Below are positions 21,733-33,702 of a DNA stretch of 64,000 nucleotides, piece by piece. The notes below the pieces were generated by a model. That model saw nothing but the letters and a program-made list of their open reading frames with translations, made no database searches and had not been told where the DNA came from. Position numbers and translations under genes: made by a program. The stretch comes from Xanthostigma xanthostigma. Taxonomy: Eukaryota > Arthropoda > Insecta > Raphidioptera > Raphidiidae. Positions within the stretch are counted from its first letter, which is position 1, and each line of letters opens with the position of its first letter. The stretch spans positions 39,328,753-39,392,752 of the forward strand of contig OY754469.1 in NCBI GenBank assembly GCA_963575645.1, read 5' to 3'.

Positions 21733-22301
21733 CTGGTGCAGTATAATGCAGCATAATTTTTTGTACATTTTTCAATTTGAAACAACATTTTTCAACGCAC
21801 ATTGATCAAAATTTTGCAGTGTATATCAATCATTTGTTTTTCTGGGAGTACAATCTGACAGGGAGTTTCACGACATTATAGATTGCTCCTGCATGTATAA
21901 AGATTGTTTTCATATGATGAGACTCTAAAGGCTTTGTAAAATCAAAAAATTTGATAATGCTTTCTGTAACCCAGCATAGGCATACTATAAGCTTGTATCA
22001 ACAATTCGCTCCATCAGTTTTATGGACAGAATAATTTCAAACAGACATTTTGTTTTTATACATTACGCGGTTCTTCTTTTTACCTTCACCGTGTATATTT
22101 GCGTGTAGGTCGTAGGAAGGCATGGAAATTGGTATTTAAAAGCATTTTTCTCATCTTTCAATATTTAAATAATTAATGCTCCCTTTAAATGACGTTTAGA
22201 ATTAAATAACGTTTTAAATTCACGAACGTGCAAAAAAACCGTCTAAAACACGATCACTGATCAATAAAACCAAAACAACTTCCTTTCAAAATGGAGTCAA
22301 T

Positions 22302-23129
22302 TTTGACGTGATAACGTCTTATAAATTGAGGAAACACCAGCTGCACGCACGAAAAAGTGTAACGTTCCGCGTGATCCTGTGCGTGCAAGCGAGAGCGCAG
22401 TATAAGCGATAGAGAAGCACGATTGGCTTAAGCGTCGGCTTGTACGCATTTCTCACTCTTCTCGCGTGACGTCAGAGAGTAGTGTGCGTTCAACATTTTT
22501 TTCGGCTGTTCCAGCGAAAGCTACATCTGACAGATGGCCTTTGTTTTATAAACCGTGGAAATTAAGACTTAAAATCCAGATATCTAATAAAAATGTCATA
22601 AATTATTTGTTCGTTTTTGCACGGATATTTTTTGTGTCACATAATTATTACCGATTCATCCAAGCCAAAGTATAACTGAACGCACGATAATGGCAATATG
22701 GCGCTAATAATAATTAATAAATGTCATTTTATTTTGTTAAAAATAACTGATCGCCGTCATTATGGATAAAATATGATATTATTCACAACGAATGGAAATG
22801 TATTGATCAATTGATAGTTTGTACACAAACGCAGCTACATTTTGTATCAAAAACAAATCTTGGGAGATATCTGCATTTCATAACAGCAGATAAATTATAC
22901 GGTTTGTTAACAAATATATACCTAATATATATACATTATTTTAAATGTCTTTTATAATTGCTTAAAAATATGTATTTTGCTTTGGTTGATCAAATTATTA
23001 GTCGGTAAAAATATAGTTTGACAGCTACTAAAATTTAGGTTATGTATTATTAAATATGATATTCGAGCGGAATACGTTATCACGTAAAACTATCGTCCGT
23101 AAACCGACTTTACAGACAACCAATTTTTT
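22302..23129 (+). mobile_element. TTTTGACGTGATAACG element, copy 3 (828 bp)
   Basis: It runs from TTTTGACGTGATAACGTCTT to CAGACAACCAATTTTTT. The interior differs from the other copies and includes a GC-richer patch (22380-22470). A 69-codon frame inside has no family support. Confidence 0.72.
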
Positions 23130-23640
23130 GTGATACATTTTCTCTTATCACCTTCCTTATTGAACTTCACAATTTAATAAAAAACATTATAATATGTACA
23201 TCTCGATCACTGATGAAAATGAACAAATGTTCCTGAAGAAGACACAGAGCTTAACAAATAGATACTGTTATTTTTTAACTTCTAAAGTACAATTAAAGTC
23301 ATCTCATCGCAAAATCCAAAACAAACTACGAGGTAAACTTTTTCAGTGTCATTTTTCACCCCATCTCCCCTACTGAAGAGCGCAAGTTAAAAGCATGGAA
23401 CTATCTGCGATTTTTAATCACCGTTTACTAAAACTGAAGCAGTCTATCACAAAACGCGAAATTACCTATCTATGGAGTACATTTTTATAGCATTTTCCAT
23501 TGTCATTTTGTAAGTTGAATTGGGGAAAAGTGCGAAAAACGAAAAGTGTGATTTGCAATCGCTGAAACGCCAAGAATATTAACTGGAGGAGTTGGCAGTA
23601 TGGTAGTTCGAAGGATACTTTGTGTAACACAATATTTTTA
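23130..23640. other. Unassigned sequence
   Basis: A CATCTCCCCTACTGAAGA motif with nearby CCATTGTCATTTTGT recurs at 24885-24915, so a small unclassified repeat may be present in both. Confidence 0.35.
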
Positions 23641-23920
23641 AAATAAATAAAATTGTTGACCAATTTTTTTCAGACAATATACCTATTGACAAAAATAAAA
23701 TATTATAAATCAATAAAACAATATATGACGTTTAGATCTAAATATAAAAAAATAATTAGTAAAATCTACTTATCTACTTATAACCCAGATCGAAACGTCA
23801 TATACTGTTTTATTGATTTATAATATTTTATTTTTGTCAATAGGTATATTGTCTGAAAAAAATTGGTCGACATTTTTAATTATTTAAAGAGTTCTATTCA
23901 GACGTTAATCAAAGATTTGG
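23641..23920. mobile_element. Penelope-like inverted-arm repeat, degraded copy
   Basis: Left arm TTGACCAATTTTTTTCAGAC and right arm GTCTGAAAAAAATTGGTCGA are followed by ATTCAGACGTTAATCAAAGA. GATCGAAACGTC near 23791 is the residue of the hammerhead-like core. A TSD is only partial (ACAATAT). Confidence 0.65.
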
Positions 23921-24203
23921 ACAATATCGATTAAGTTCTGTTTTATTTTTATTTTGATCCACGCACTTGCCCGTTCTAAAATATTGCTTTGAACAAAATA
24001 CTGTGAATAAGAAACGAAGCTAGTGCAGTAAACAAAAAACTATTAATTTACAAGACATAGAAACTATTAAGTAACTTTTAGCTGCTGTGATATTTATCCC
24101 AAATTATCACCAATTCTTTTACCAATCGAAGTGCAAAATTTCACACATGTCTTTCCAGAATAATAATGCAAATGGCAATTACCAGCGGTTAAAATACGAA
24201 ACA

Positions 24204-24374
24204 CAGTGGATTTCGGTTATAGCGACAAGGAGGGGCCACATAATTCCGTCGCTATATCCGGAAATCGCTATGTAGAAAGAAAAGTAGGTATACTTTAAAT
24301 TAAGGGACTTAAGTGTTACATCGCTATAACTGAAAAGTCGTTACAACCGAGGTCGTTATAAATGAAATCCACTG
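24204..24374. mobile_element. Small pogo/Tc1-like miniature element
   Basis: Ends CAGTGGATTTCGGTTATAGC and GGTCGTTATAAATGAAATCC then ACTG are inverted and related in style to the CAGTGTAACC Tigger-like family. 171 bp. The right side has TA; the left is CA, so the TSD is imperfect. Confidence 0.65.
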
Positions 24375-25447
24375 TAATATTGTTAGATCTATTTGAGTCA
24401 ACATCAATAGCCCACATTGTCGATCACATTGTTTTGTAAGTAGATACTAATGCACAGAGATTTTTACTTCAATAATATGATTGTTTTCGCTTGCCTATCT
24501 AAGTACTAAATAAAATCATATTTCACGGTTTTACCCTGTATCATAAGTCCAGTATGTGTTGCGAAATGAGACGAGGCGATGTTGGAGCGAGACATCGCAA
24601 TAAAAGTGTACGCCCACAGTATGCTTTTCGGCTACCTCGTCTCTCACCGCGGGACCCCTGTAAAACTTGAGGAAAGTGATCCAACAGCGTTAAGAGACAA
24701 CCAAGTTTAATAAAATTTTTAAACTCAAAAAGATTCAACAATATGTTAATCAGCTGTCTAATTCAGTGTAATATTATGCGAGTCTGTGAAATATAATGGC
24801 CCCATCTTATCTTACCTCATTTTACTTACTGAAGAGCATTTGTAAAAAAACACGGGAATATACTTTGTAAAGCAATTGCCATTGTCATTTTGTGCTCCAT
24901 CTCCCCTACTGAAGAACACGTAATTTATGTCATCAATAAAATTTACAAATAAAACGCCTTTTCAAATCGTTTGATCTGTTATATGCATGTAAAGTTATTG
25001 AAACGTTTGGTAAATAATTTTAAAGGCAGTATTTCGACCGCCGACAAAAAGCGTCAGGAAAAACGTTATAAAATTCATTTATGTTTGACGGCCTGAAACA
25101 GCTGCTGAAACAGATGCTTCGTGTTATTATTTCATGAATAAGTTAATACATTCAGAAATATTAATTTATATATCAGCGGCGTTTTATACAGTGAATTTAT
25201 TTTATTTCTATAACTAAGTACCCGGCCCAGCTTCGTCAGACTACAAATAGACAATTCGATTCCCCAGTCGCTAAAGGTACAATTCCCTCAAAGTTTCCAA
25301 TTTCGAATTCAAAATTCAGTGTTTTATACAAACTGTCTGGAACGGTTTACTGAAGAGTAAGATATCGCAACCTACAAATACCCCATGTACTCATGTAAGA
25401 ACGGTTACAGCTCTCCCGACGCTATTCGTAAAGCTAGAGGGTTCGCG
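24375..25447. other. Unassigned sequence
   Basis: About 1 kb with no clear gene. A minus-strand 66-codon frame at 24541-24741 has no recognisable domain. Confidence 0.3.
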
Positions 25448-25451
25448 TTAA

Positions 25452-25985
25452 GGACGTAGTCCTATGTTCAGGCTCGTTTTCAACCTTTATTTCAGAATTT
25501 TTTTTAAATAATGTACAATCATTTCAATTATGTTACATGTTTTTACTGACATCGTAAACTAAGAAAAAAAAATTTTTTTGCTTAATTTTACGCCATTTTA
25601 TAATTGCTTTTTTAACCTAAAGTCGACAACTTTAAATGAAGGTAGGTGGGTAGCGCGGGTGATAACGTCACTTGGAGTCATCTGAATTACAAGAAATAAA
25701 AATGAATATTTACACTAATCAGCTATGCCTTCCGTTTCTTCAAAGGCATCGTTTGTTCTACTCTGCGAGAGTATAAGGGTAACGTGATAACAATTGAGAG
25801 GTAAGAGCATGTAAGAGTCTTACCGTAAGACCGTTGCTGCTCTCGACTATAATATGCTATACCTTTGTAAATATTTAATATTTCGGTCTAAAATTTTTAC
25901 AGTATTTTCTCAATATATTATATTTACTAAAAATGTAAAAAAATAAATTCGATTTTCCGAAACCCGAACACCAGACGTTACGCCC
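25452..25985 (+). mobile_element. TTAA-flanked element, copy 1 (534 bp)
   Basis: TTAA stands on both sides (25448-25451 and 25986-25989). The left end is GGACGTAGTCCTATGTTCAG; the right end corresponds to the GGACTACGTCC-type end of copy 2 but is altered. Relative to 49325-50194 about 330 internal bases are missing. TTAA targets are typical of piggyBac-type mobilisation, but the TIR does not begin CCC. Confidence 0.72.
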
Positions 25986-26465
25986 TTAAATGTTAAATTA
26001 TACGTAATCTTACACAAGTAACCAAAACTTTTTTCAAATGAAAAATGTACGTTAGGTGTAACGAAAGTATCAATTTGAACTTAAGAAAACCGTTGGAAAA
26101 AGTCGCTCTATAAACAAAAAAATCATGTAAATCGGAGCGGTGGCTTTTGAATTATACGCGTACAAATGGACAAGCACAGAAACCTTGTATTTTATAGTAT
26201 ACACAGAGATTGACAATGTTCATTACAAAAAAATATTCAAGTTAAAATATAGTTTGACAGAAAAATGAAACTTTTAACTTATATAACATGAACATCGAAC
26301 AAGTTGTTTTTGTCAGTTCAATAATTGAACGAACGTCAGCCTATATCGACCAAACGTCAGTAAAACTTAATATAAAAACGTTACAGGATATTTTTTGTGG
26401 AATATTTTACGAATGTAGTCATATAAGAACGGATAGAGATATCAAGTTGAAAACAATATCAAATA

Positions 26466-26985
26466 CAGTGTAACCTCTTTATAACGTCCTTCGTTATAAC
26501 GAAAAACTCCCTATAACGTAGAAAATTTTACAGTTTGGTTGGTTTACCTTAAAACCCATACATTAATACCCTCTTTATAGCGTAACAACCATTCTCTATT
26601 ACGATGAAATATGTTCATATTAAGGCGTATTTAACAGTGTAATTGTTTTTATACAATAAAATGAAGATGAAGAAGACGATAAAGAGGATGATTTTTAACC
26701 ATCATCAACTATATTCAACAAGCACTTGATGCCGCTAAACTTATCGAAACATTCCTATTGTTTAATGAAGGTGATTCCACTACATCCCAAGAGTCAAGAC
26801 ATGCATAATACTTAATAAAATACAAAACAAATATTGGCATAGCAAAACCGCCAAGCAAAGTTATTAGTTAACAGACTACATGGAATAAATTAATTGGGTG
26901 AAATTTGGTTATTTTTCTTTCTTCCCTCCATATAACGAAAAAAAATGCTCGGTCCCTTGAGATTCGTTGTAAAGAGGTTACACTG
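26466..26985. mobile_element. Tigger/pogo-like deletion derivative, copy 2
   Basis: TA-flanked, 520 bp, nearly identical to 1354-1870 except for a few substitutions and three small indels. It shares the same transposase-tail remnant with the acidic run and QQALDAAKLIETFLLFN. Confidence 0.85.
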
Positions 26986-26989
26986 TACA

Positions 26990-27775
26990 GTATATTAAAA
27001 AAATCGGCCTAGCGCATGCTGGGCATACAAATAATAGGGTTCCGTAGTGTTCGTAAGACGTATTTATGAGCTATTTATGGGTCACAATCGTTGCTTGATC
27101 CTAACCTAGAAATGCATCATTGCAATATGTTGATACTGTTTTGTAGATTATTAACGAAAAAGAAGTATTCATGAGTGCACAACTAAAATCACTTTGGGAC
27201 CTTCCAAAAACCAAGTACCTAGTTCTAACAAAATATATTGACAAGCACAGTGGTGACATCGGACGGCCTTTTTATAACTTTGAGTCGTAGTTTTTGTTAA
27301 TAGAAATATGACAGCCATAAAGAGTACTGTAAGGAAAGATAAGTTGAACTCATATAACTTGTTCAAAATAATTTTCGTTTTAAGTATTTACAAAATGCTA
27401 GTCCCTTGATTTTTTTTAGATTTTTTAATCACATGTATTAAAAAGTAAGAGAGAGTAGGGCATATTATTTGTGACATTACTTGTTTATATCTCGAGAAAT
27501 ATTCACCTAAGAAAAAAAGTTAATTACAAATTTTTATTGCATTTTCAAAGATCTGTCCAACGCAAAAATAAAAATGTTCACACATCAGTTTTATGTATGG
27601 AAAGGTTTCTCTAAATAATTTTTTTTTGCAATTTCATTACAAAATTACATGGCGGTTCACATCGATGAAAGATGGCGGAGTTATAAGGCTGATATATACG
27701 GACAGACAGACAGACGGACATGACGAAACTATAGCGGTTCCGTTTTTTGCCATAAAAAAATCAATATTGTAACGT
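26990..27775. repeat. Dispersed GGGTTCCGTA / GGACAGACAGACAGACGGAC repeat
   Basis: The segment opens near AATAGGGTTCCGTAG and closes with a GACAGACAGACAGACGGACA run and GGTTCCGTTTTTTGCC. These are the two ends of a repeat type common in insect genomes, here in a diverged copy. A related segment lies at 39338-40070. Confidence 0.45.
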
Positions 27776-28119
27776 TCCCGTTAACGGCGATATCGGCTAT
27801 TTTATTAGTGACACGTAGGCATATTGTTTATCACCGTTACATAATACGAATGAGATTAATACAAAGACAAGGGGTGGGTGTCTAAACAGGGGTAGGTAAA
27901 CATTGGGAGATGATTAGCATGTTTGATGATGACAGGGACGGCAGACGAGGGTCGTTTGCTTACGTCACGGACGAGCACTAATTACAACATACTAACTAGA
28001 GCGCAGCTACATAACAAGGACGTTTGGATTAGCAGTGCGGATTTACCTGTCCTATACGCCAGCTGTATGGATTCACAACACTATTGCGTGATAAGGTACA
28101 GAACTATGTCAATTCTAAA

Positions 28120-28695
28120 ATAAAAAATATAGTTTAAAAAAAACTAAAAAACACGCTTTATATCGAACTAAAAAGTAAAAAAAATTTTTTTTTAAATAAG
28201 CTTAAAACAACAATGAATAAAAAATACAAGTATTATTGTGAAAAAAGCGTGGGGCGCTTTGTTCCACATTTTCGTACATCGAGCGCCGCACGCTTTTTTC
28301 ACAATAATACTTGTATTTTTTATTCATTATTGTTTTAAGCTTATTTAAAAAAAAATATTTTTTACTTTTTACTTCGATATAAAGCGTGTTTTTTAGTTTT
28401 TTTTTAAACTATATTTATGTTCCACTTTTTAGTTCGATTTATTGTCAAAAATTTGCCGAAAAAAAAACAATTTTTTTTTCGGCGTGGACGGGATTAGAAC
28501 CCACGACCCGTGATTCCGAGAGTTGACGTCAGCGAAAACCCGTGCCTTAGACCGCACGGCTAACCACTGTAGTTACAGTGCTGGCATATTATACTACAGT
28601 AATAAACCACTTGCTGTAGTCCAAAGGAAGGTTACAAACAAACAAACATACATACATACAAACTTACAAGTGAAGTTAATATAAAGCGTGTAAAA
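28120..28695 (-). mobile_element. Hairpin element with internal tRNA-like sequence, copy 2
   Basis: Reverse-oriented copy of 19640-20200. The hairpin occupies 28138-28400, the tRNA-like region 28490-28568, then the AACAAACATACATACATACA simple repeat, ending TATAAAGCGTGT at 28681-28692. Confidence 0.68.
28490..28568 (-). ncRNA. tRNA-like (class II, Leu-like) sequence in hairpin element
   Basis: On the minus strand: A box TTAGCCGTGCGGTCTAAGG, B box GGGTTCTAATCCC, long-variable-arm spacing. Both boxes are preserved in both copies, while other parts of the cloverleaf do not pair. Likely a pol III promoter-like module within the element. Confidence 0.6.
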
Positions 28696-29240
28696 AAAAA
28701 CGAGTGTGCTTTAGACCACACGACTGAAGTAAAACTTCTTCCTGCCATAATTTGTTATTATTCACCCGAAAATTCACAAAATATGAACTTTAAAATGATT
28801 TTACAATTTTATTATTCAATCATATATTAATTTATAAAATTGTTCAAGAACGAAATGAACAGACTAATAAATGTAAGAAGAAAGAAATATAAACATAAAG
28901 ATAATGAAAACAAAAGTAATACATTGCATTTACTCTCGTTGGATTTTAAGCGTAAATCTTTATGAAATATTATTTCAAGTAGGTTTACAAAACTTGTTTC
29001 TGTCACCCGATAGCGCCACTAGCAAGTATAGTATGTGTCATTCTATTGTTAGTACTGCTTATAATTTCAGTCACCTGATGGCGCCACTAGCCAGTGAAGT
29101 ATTTGTCATCCTCTTTCTATCTTCACTAACTTATATCTCCCTCTTACGTTCGCCTCGCCCGATCACACTTCCATAAATCTCTCGTCACGCATATACCAGC
29201 TTACTCCCCAAGTCAAGCGTGCGTAAAGAAGTTTTACTTC
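28692..29240 (+). mobile_element. GAAGTAAAACTTCTT element, copy 1
   Basis: GAAGTAAAACTTCTT stands near the left end (28726) and its complement ends at 29240. Sequence similarity to copy 2 (47178-47757, reverse) extends left through ACCACACGACT to a poly-A-like run. The interior carries two related units (CACCTGATGGCGCCACTAGC and CACCCGATAGCGCCACTAGC). No TSD found. Confidence 0.7.
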
Positions 29241-29772
29241 AAAAAAAAACTCAAGTCGCTGTTAGGGTTGCCAGGCCCTAAAATACAAAAGCCGGACTCG
29301 GCGCTATATTAGGCCGGATATTTTGCTCTAAAAGCCGGACATATTATCTTTTTTAAAAGCTTATATAATTCACGCACTTGATACATAACCTACAATTTTT
29401 GCACACCCCTATAAGACATCTACAATACATGGCTGTATAGCGGTTGTAAATTGATTCCTTTAACACTAGTGCTGTAAAATAAAAATAAAAAATACAATCT
29501 AACCAATTCAACAGTCATATATTACTATAAATGATCGATCAGTTATCATTAAAAGTAAATATGACGATCCATATTAGACGTAATTTTCATAAACAATCAA
29601 ATAGATCTATAAAGTTGAAACTGTCAAAAATATTGAAAACTGAAAATTATGTGAAAACCAGCAATTTTATAAGTGACACATTAAAAAAATGTAGTATGTA
29701 TCTCTAACCGCAAACGTAATGATATAATAACTTGTGTGACTCTTAAAACTCGTTGACACTCGTTTTTAACCT
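29241..29772. other. Fragmentary repeats
   Basis: TAGGGTTGCCAGGCCCTAAA with repeated AAAGCCGGAC motifs (29266-29345) looks like one end of a hAT element. 29705-29785 is a partial copy of the 21066-21225 repeat, interrupted by the hAT at 29781. Confidence 0.4.
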
Positions 29773-29780
29773 ATTGTCAC

Positions 29781-29974
29781 CAGGGCCCGATCCAGCTATT
29801 TCGCCGCTCCGGGCAAAATAATATTTGCCGCCTTTTACCCATGCGTTGTTCCATAGATGATGTAATTTTTATTTGTTTAACCATCTTTCAAATTTTCGCC
29901 GCCAACGCCGCGCCGCCCTCAATTTTGCATCCCCGGGCAATTGCTCGGTTTGTCCCCCCCTAGATCGGGCCCCG
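29781..29974. mobile_element. hAT miniature element (194 bp)
   Basis: The ends CAGGGCCCGATCCAG and CTAGATCGGGCCCCG are flanked by perfect 8-bp TSDs ATTGTCAC (29773-29780 and 29975-29982). It is GC-rich inside. It interrupts a copy of the 21066-type repeat. Confidence 0.88.
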
Positions 29975-30025
29975 ATTGTCACTTACTTATTTGGGTGCGA
30001 GCGAAGCCGGATATACAGTGGATAG

Positions 30026-30665
30026 TAGAGATGTCGACAAAGTAACGATACGATACAAAACTACTCGTTACTCTAGAATACCCGAAGTAACGATTACCGA
30101 TTTGAAAAGTAAATCGTTACTTTTACTTGAATGATTACTATTGATTATTGATTACTATTGATTATTGATTACTATTGATTATTTTATTATGCGAGTATAA
30201 GGATATTCATTGAGTTCCTGCGAACCTTAAGATTTCGGAGCACTACAAAGGAGCCGCTGATAGTTGATACGTATAATATAAATATGCCGCCGATATCAAT
30301 AGCCCTTAGCAAAATTAATTGTGTATTATTGTATTGTTGATATGTTGATATTTCGCGGTCAGTAATCGTCTTGTGTCGATATTTATTTTATTCAGTACGT
30401 TTTTGTACGCAATATTATTTGTTGGTTCAGACACTACATACTACATTTTATGTATGTAACTTAAGTAATCAAAGTAACCAGAAGTTGAAATGATTACTTA
30501 ATACCCAAGTACCTATAGTAGTAACGAATACATAAAAGTAACGATAATCGACATCACTAGTATGTAACCTAAGTAATCAAAGTAACGAGTAGTTAAAATG
30601 ATTACTTAATACCAAAGTACCGAATAGTAACGAATACTTAAAAGTAACGATAATCGACATCACTA
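30026..30665. mobile_element. hAT element with duplicated right end
   Basis: TAGAGATGTCGA and TCGACATCACTA are inverted ends flanked by perfect 8-bp TSDs GTGGATAG (30018-30025 and 30666-30673). The last 108-110 bp (about 30447-30665) are present twice in tandem, each ending ATCGACATCACTAG. A TGATTACTATTGATTAT-type tandem lies at 30131-30182. AGTAACGA motifs are abundant throughout. Confidence 0.85.
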
Positions 30666-30673
30666 GTGGATAG

Positions 30674-31581
30674 TTGTATCGAATTTCATTGAAATCGTAT
30701 TACAGCTTTAAGAGAGTTATGGCGGAACAGACGGACAAACAAACGATATACATTTATAGTTTTATTATTAGTATTGTTATTAATAGATAGACATAGTTCT
30801 GTACAGTGCAACTTCTTAATTACTGGATTTCAGAAGAACACCTGTACTAATTGTTCTCTGTGGAAATTAATTAGTCTCACATTGAAATGACCTTCGGAAT
30901 TGTTCAGTTATTGTAATGTAATAATAATTGAAATTGGTTCAAACATTGTTTGAAATTTGTAGTGCTGCATTCGAAGATAAAAAATTGTCGCGATACTCGA
31001 AGGAAACGTGACGTCTGATGCAATACTCAAAGGTTAGACCGTCAAATTTAGTTTATTATAAGACCGTGTAGTTTGCACTACACACAACAGAAATGAAACT
31101 TATGCACTGAACCAAACTGACACTGACAGTCGGTGATCTAAAAAGTGTCAACTATAGAAGACAGACAGCATTATTTAATTAATTCAAATTGCTTTAACGA
31201 AGTGGGAACAATTTTAAACAGGCGCCTGCGTTCCACTGTTCCGTGAACGATTCCTTTGTTTCCATACAAACATTTATGCCCGTTATCCCGCTAGAGTAAC
31301 TTCACGACGTAAGAATTGAATTAAAACGAGGGTGTCAATGGGTAGATTCGTGGAGGGGTGTAAACTGTCTCTGTAAATGAAAATACCTCTAGATTTAGTT
31401 TTGTATGGAGGAAAAGGGGTTATACTGGCCAGGGGGTAAAAATCGAAAGAGGTAGTACACAGAGCGCGTTTTTCTGTCTAATCGATTTATCTATATTCTA
31501 TGCCCTATGGTATAGAATAGCACAAGTTTGCCCCTCATAACTTGCATCGTAACTGTAACGGTTACCGATTTATATCCGACA
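30674..31581. other. Unassigned sequence
   Basis: 30674-30770 continues the host repeat into which the hAT at 30026 inserted (AAACAAACGATATACATTTA region). The remaining 0.8 kb shows no gene or repeat end I can support. Confidence 0.35.
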
Positions 31582-31942
31582 CTAGAGGGTCCCGCCCGGT
31601 TTCACCCAGGTGCAAAAGAACGAATAGGACTAGGGACATGAGTACGCACGTTCATCTTACTTTACCGAGATGAATGTTGTGTCCAAATTTCATTACGATC
31701 GGAGTTATTGTTCAAAAGTTTTCGTCGGACGGAAAATTTTGAGTTATATTTTACAACAGTTTTCATTGATGCTCTGCTTCTACTGGTCGCAGCGTGATAT
31801 TATATAGCCTATAGTCTTCCTCGATAAGTGGGTTATCCAACAAAAAAAAATGTTTCAATTCGAACCAGTAGTTCCTGAGATTAGCGCGTTCAACCAATCA
31901 AACAAACAAACTCTTCAGCTTTATGTATTAAATTAGTATAGA
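31582..31942 (-). mobile_element. Non-autonomous Helitron (Lep1-like), longest simple copy
   Basis: Reverse orientation: CTAG at 31582-31585, hairpin region CCCGGTTTCACCCAGG, the middle TCATCTTACTTTACCGAGAT, the segment AGCCTATAGTCTTCCTCGAT, and the 5' end ATTAGTATAGA at 31932-31942. 361 bp, the best representative of the family here. Confidence 0.78.
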
Positions 31943-32108
31943 TTTCGAACGATGTTTTAAGTTATTTTCAGAATAACAACATTCAATTTTCGTGCGTAGT
32001 AGCTAAGGAAAAGTAATTTTGACAATATTACATAAGAGAGAGAGAGAGAAGTAACAATACTTAAAATACTTGTGTATTCGTAGAACCATTGCATTTACGA
32101 CGACAGTC

Positions 32109-32306
32109 ATGAGGGGCAAAGCTCGGAGCGCCCTCTACATTTGTATAATTATTTTTGTCGTAGCTATAATACAAGCCGACATCATTAGAAAACCAATTTT
32201 GTACCTTCCAGCCTCTCCCTTGCCCCCCTTATGCAAAAATTGTAGATTTTTGTGCATATTTGGGACATTTGGGCCTGAAAGCATATGCAAAAATTCAGCG
32301 AGATAG
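32109..32306 (+). CDS. Possible small secreted cysteine-containing peptide
   Basis: The 65-residue frame from the second ATG begins MRGKARSALYICIIIFVVAI, then IQA|DII: a basic start, hydrophobic core and small residue before a plausible cleavage after A24. The mature part is proline-rich (LYLPASPLPP) with four cysteines (C-x2-C-x3-C, then one C near the end) and finishes KNSAR. An AATAAA lies at 32345-32350, 39 bases after the stop. It precedes the MITE at 32412 and overlaps no repeat I recognise. An upstream in-frame ATG at 32070 would hide the signal peptide, so 32109 is preferred. I know no family match; a chance ORF cannot be excluded. Confidence 0.35.
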   Translation: MRGKARSALYICIIIFVVAIIQADIIRKPILYLPASPLPPLCKNCRFLCIFGTFGPESICKNSAR

Positions 32307-32411
32307 AGTATGTTTCCAGCTCAAACTCCCTACCGCCTGGACTAAATAAACAACAAACAGAAGTGATTCCCCAGAGTGCTTATTTTGCTGATATTCGAAT
32401 TCTAATTCTTA

Positions 32412-32914
32412 AGGTGGCACTTCACATGGCTATTTATGTTCGCTATTGGGTGTTTGTTATATTTGACAAAATATATGACGTTCAAGGCAAACATGCAAAT
32501 AGAGGCAAATACGACCATCCACACATGGCAGTCAAATAGCAAACACACAAACATTTGGCAGCAGAACGCAAGATTCAAAATTCCAGGAATTTTAGCACTG
32601 TTTCATTGTCCCAATTCATTTTCAATAGTAATTGTTCCAGTTCTCGATCACAGCACAGACACAAAAATACTGCACGTCCGTACAAGTTCACGGCGCGTGC
32701 GCTTCTGAATATGGCCATTGTGTGGACGGTTTATTTGCGTATTTGCCTATTTGACTCCTTTGATGTGCCTCGAAAAACCGACGGTAACGCGTATTTGGTA
32801 TTGGCCTTATTTGTCAAATAGGCAAATAAGGCCAACACTTTGTCAAATAGACTGTCCACACTTGGTAATTGTTTGCCAAATACACAAATGCAAATAGCCA
32901 TGTGAAGTGCCGGC
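32412..32914. mobile_element. TIR miniature element (GGCACTTCACATGGCTATTT)
   Basis: GGTGGCACTTCACATGGCTA at the left and TAGCCATGTGAAGTGCCGGC at the right, about 500 bp apart. CTATTTG/CAAATAG motifs recur inside (around 32745-32850). Four overlapping short reading frames here are spurious. Superfamily unresolved. Confidence 0.78.
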
Positions 32915-33159
32915 ATTAGATTGTTGAGAAACACTGGAGCACACAAACAATAATAACAGAAATATCCAAGGTGACAATTATTATTACGTGGAACATAAGT
33001 AGACAGCCTTCATCCAATATTCATTGGAAGGCTTTTGTGTGGTTTCATTGTGACCAGTAAAGCCACTGAAAATAACAGAAACATTTTATTTTGCGTATTA
33101 GTTTTATTATTAGCTATGTCTACTAGAGTTTCTGTTGACAATAGGCTAGAAAAACAAGT

Positions 33160-33419
33160 TCAATAAATAAAATTATCGACCAATTTTTCAGACAATATAT
33201 TAACAAAAAAATATATAATTAATAAATCTTTCACGAATTTCATTAAAAATAAATAGAAACTAAATATTGATTATTTTTTATATTTTTAGTTCAGTTCTGA
33301 AGAAGCTCCGAATCCCGATCGAAACGTATTAATTATATATTTTTTGTTAATATATTGGCTGAAAAATTGGTCGATAATGTTATTTATTGAAGAGGTCTAA
33401 TCAGACGTTAATCAAAGAT
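33160..33419. mobile_element. Penelope-like inverted-arm repeat with perfect 13-bp TSD
   Basis: TSD TAGAAAAACAAGT at 33147-33159 and 33420-33432. Left arm TCAATAAATAAAATTATCGA; right arm ATTTATTGAAGAGGTCTAAT then CAGACGTTAATCAAAGA. Hammerhead-like boxes CTGAAGA (33297), GAAAC (33321). No coding capacity. Confidence 0.82.
33297..33327 (+). ncRNA. Hammerhead-like core, partly decayed
   Basis: CTGAAGA and CGAAACGTA are kept, but the helix II strands (GCTCC and CGATC) no longer pair fully. It corresponds in position to the intact core at 1140-1169. Confidence 0.4.
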
Positions 33420-33702
33420 TAGAAAAACAAGTCATATATATAAATACGGGAAGGAAAGAAGTTGTGGTTCCGATTTGAGTGTGTTAAATCGTACACACCG
33501 TGATAAAACATGCATCGTTCCCTTCGTTTTTGTAAGGAGAAGTGCACAATATATGTTTCATCACGGTGTGTACGAATTAACATCGCTAAAAGCAATTCAG
33601 AAGAAATCCATATAATGACAAAAGACCTCAATAACGTTCTAACTTAAAAGTTTAAAGAATTACGGTGGAGTTTCGACCACTTGGCGTCCACTATGTAAGC
33701 AA

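Noticed and set aside
32412-32914. Four overlapping short reading frames (32285-32946)
   Set aside because: All fall within one TIR-bounded miniature element and have no domain.
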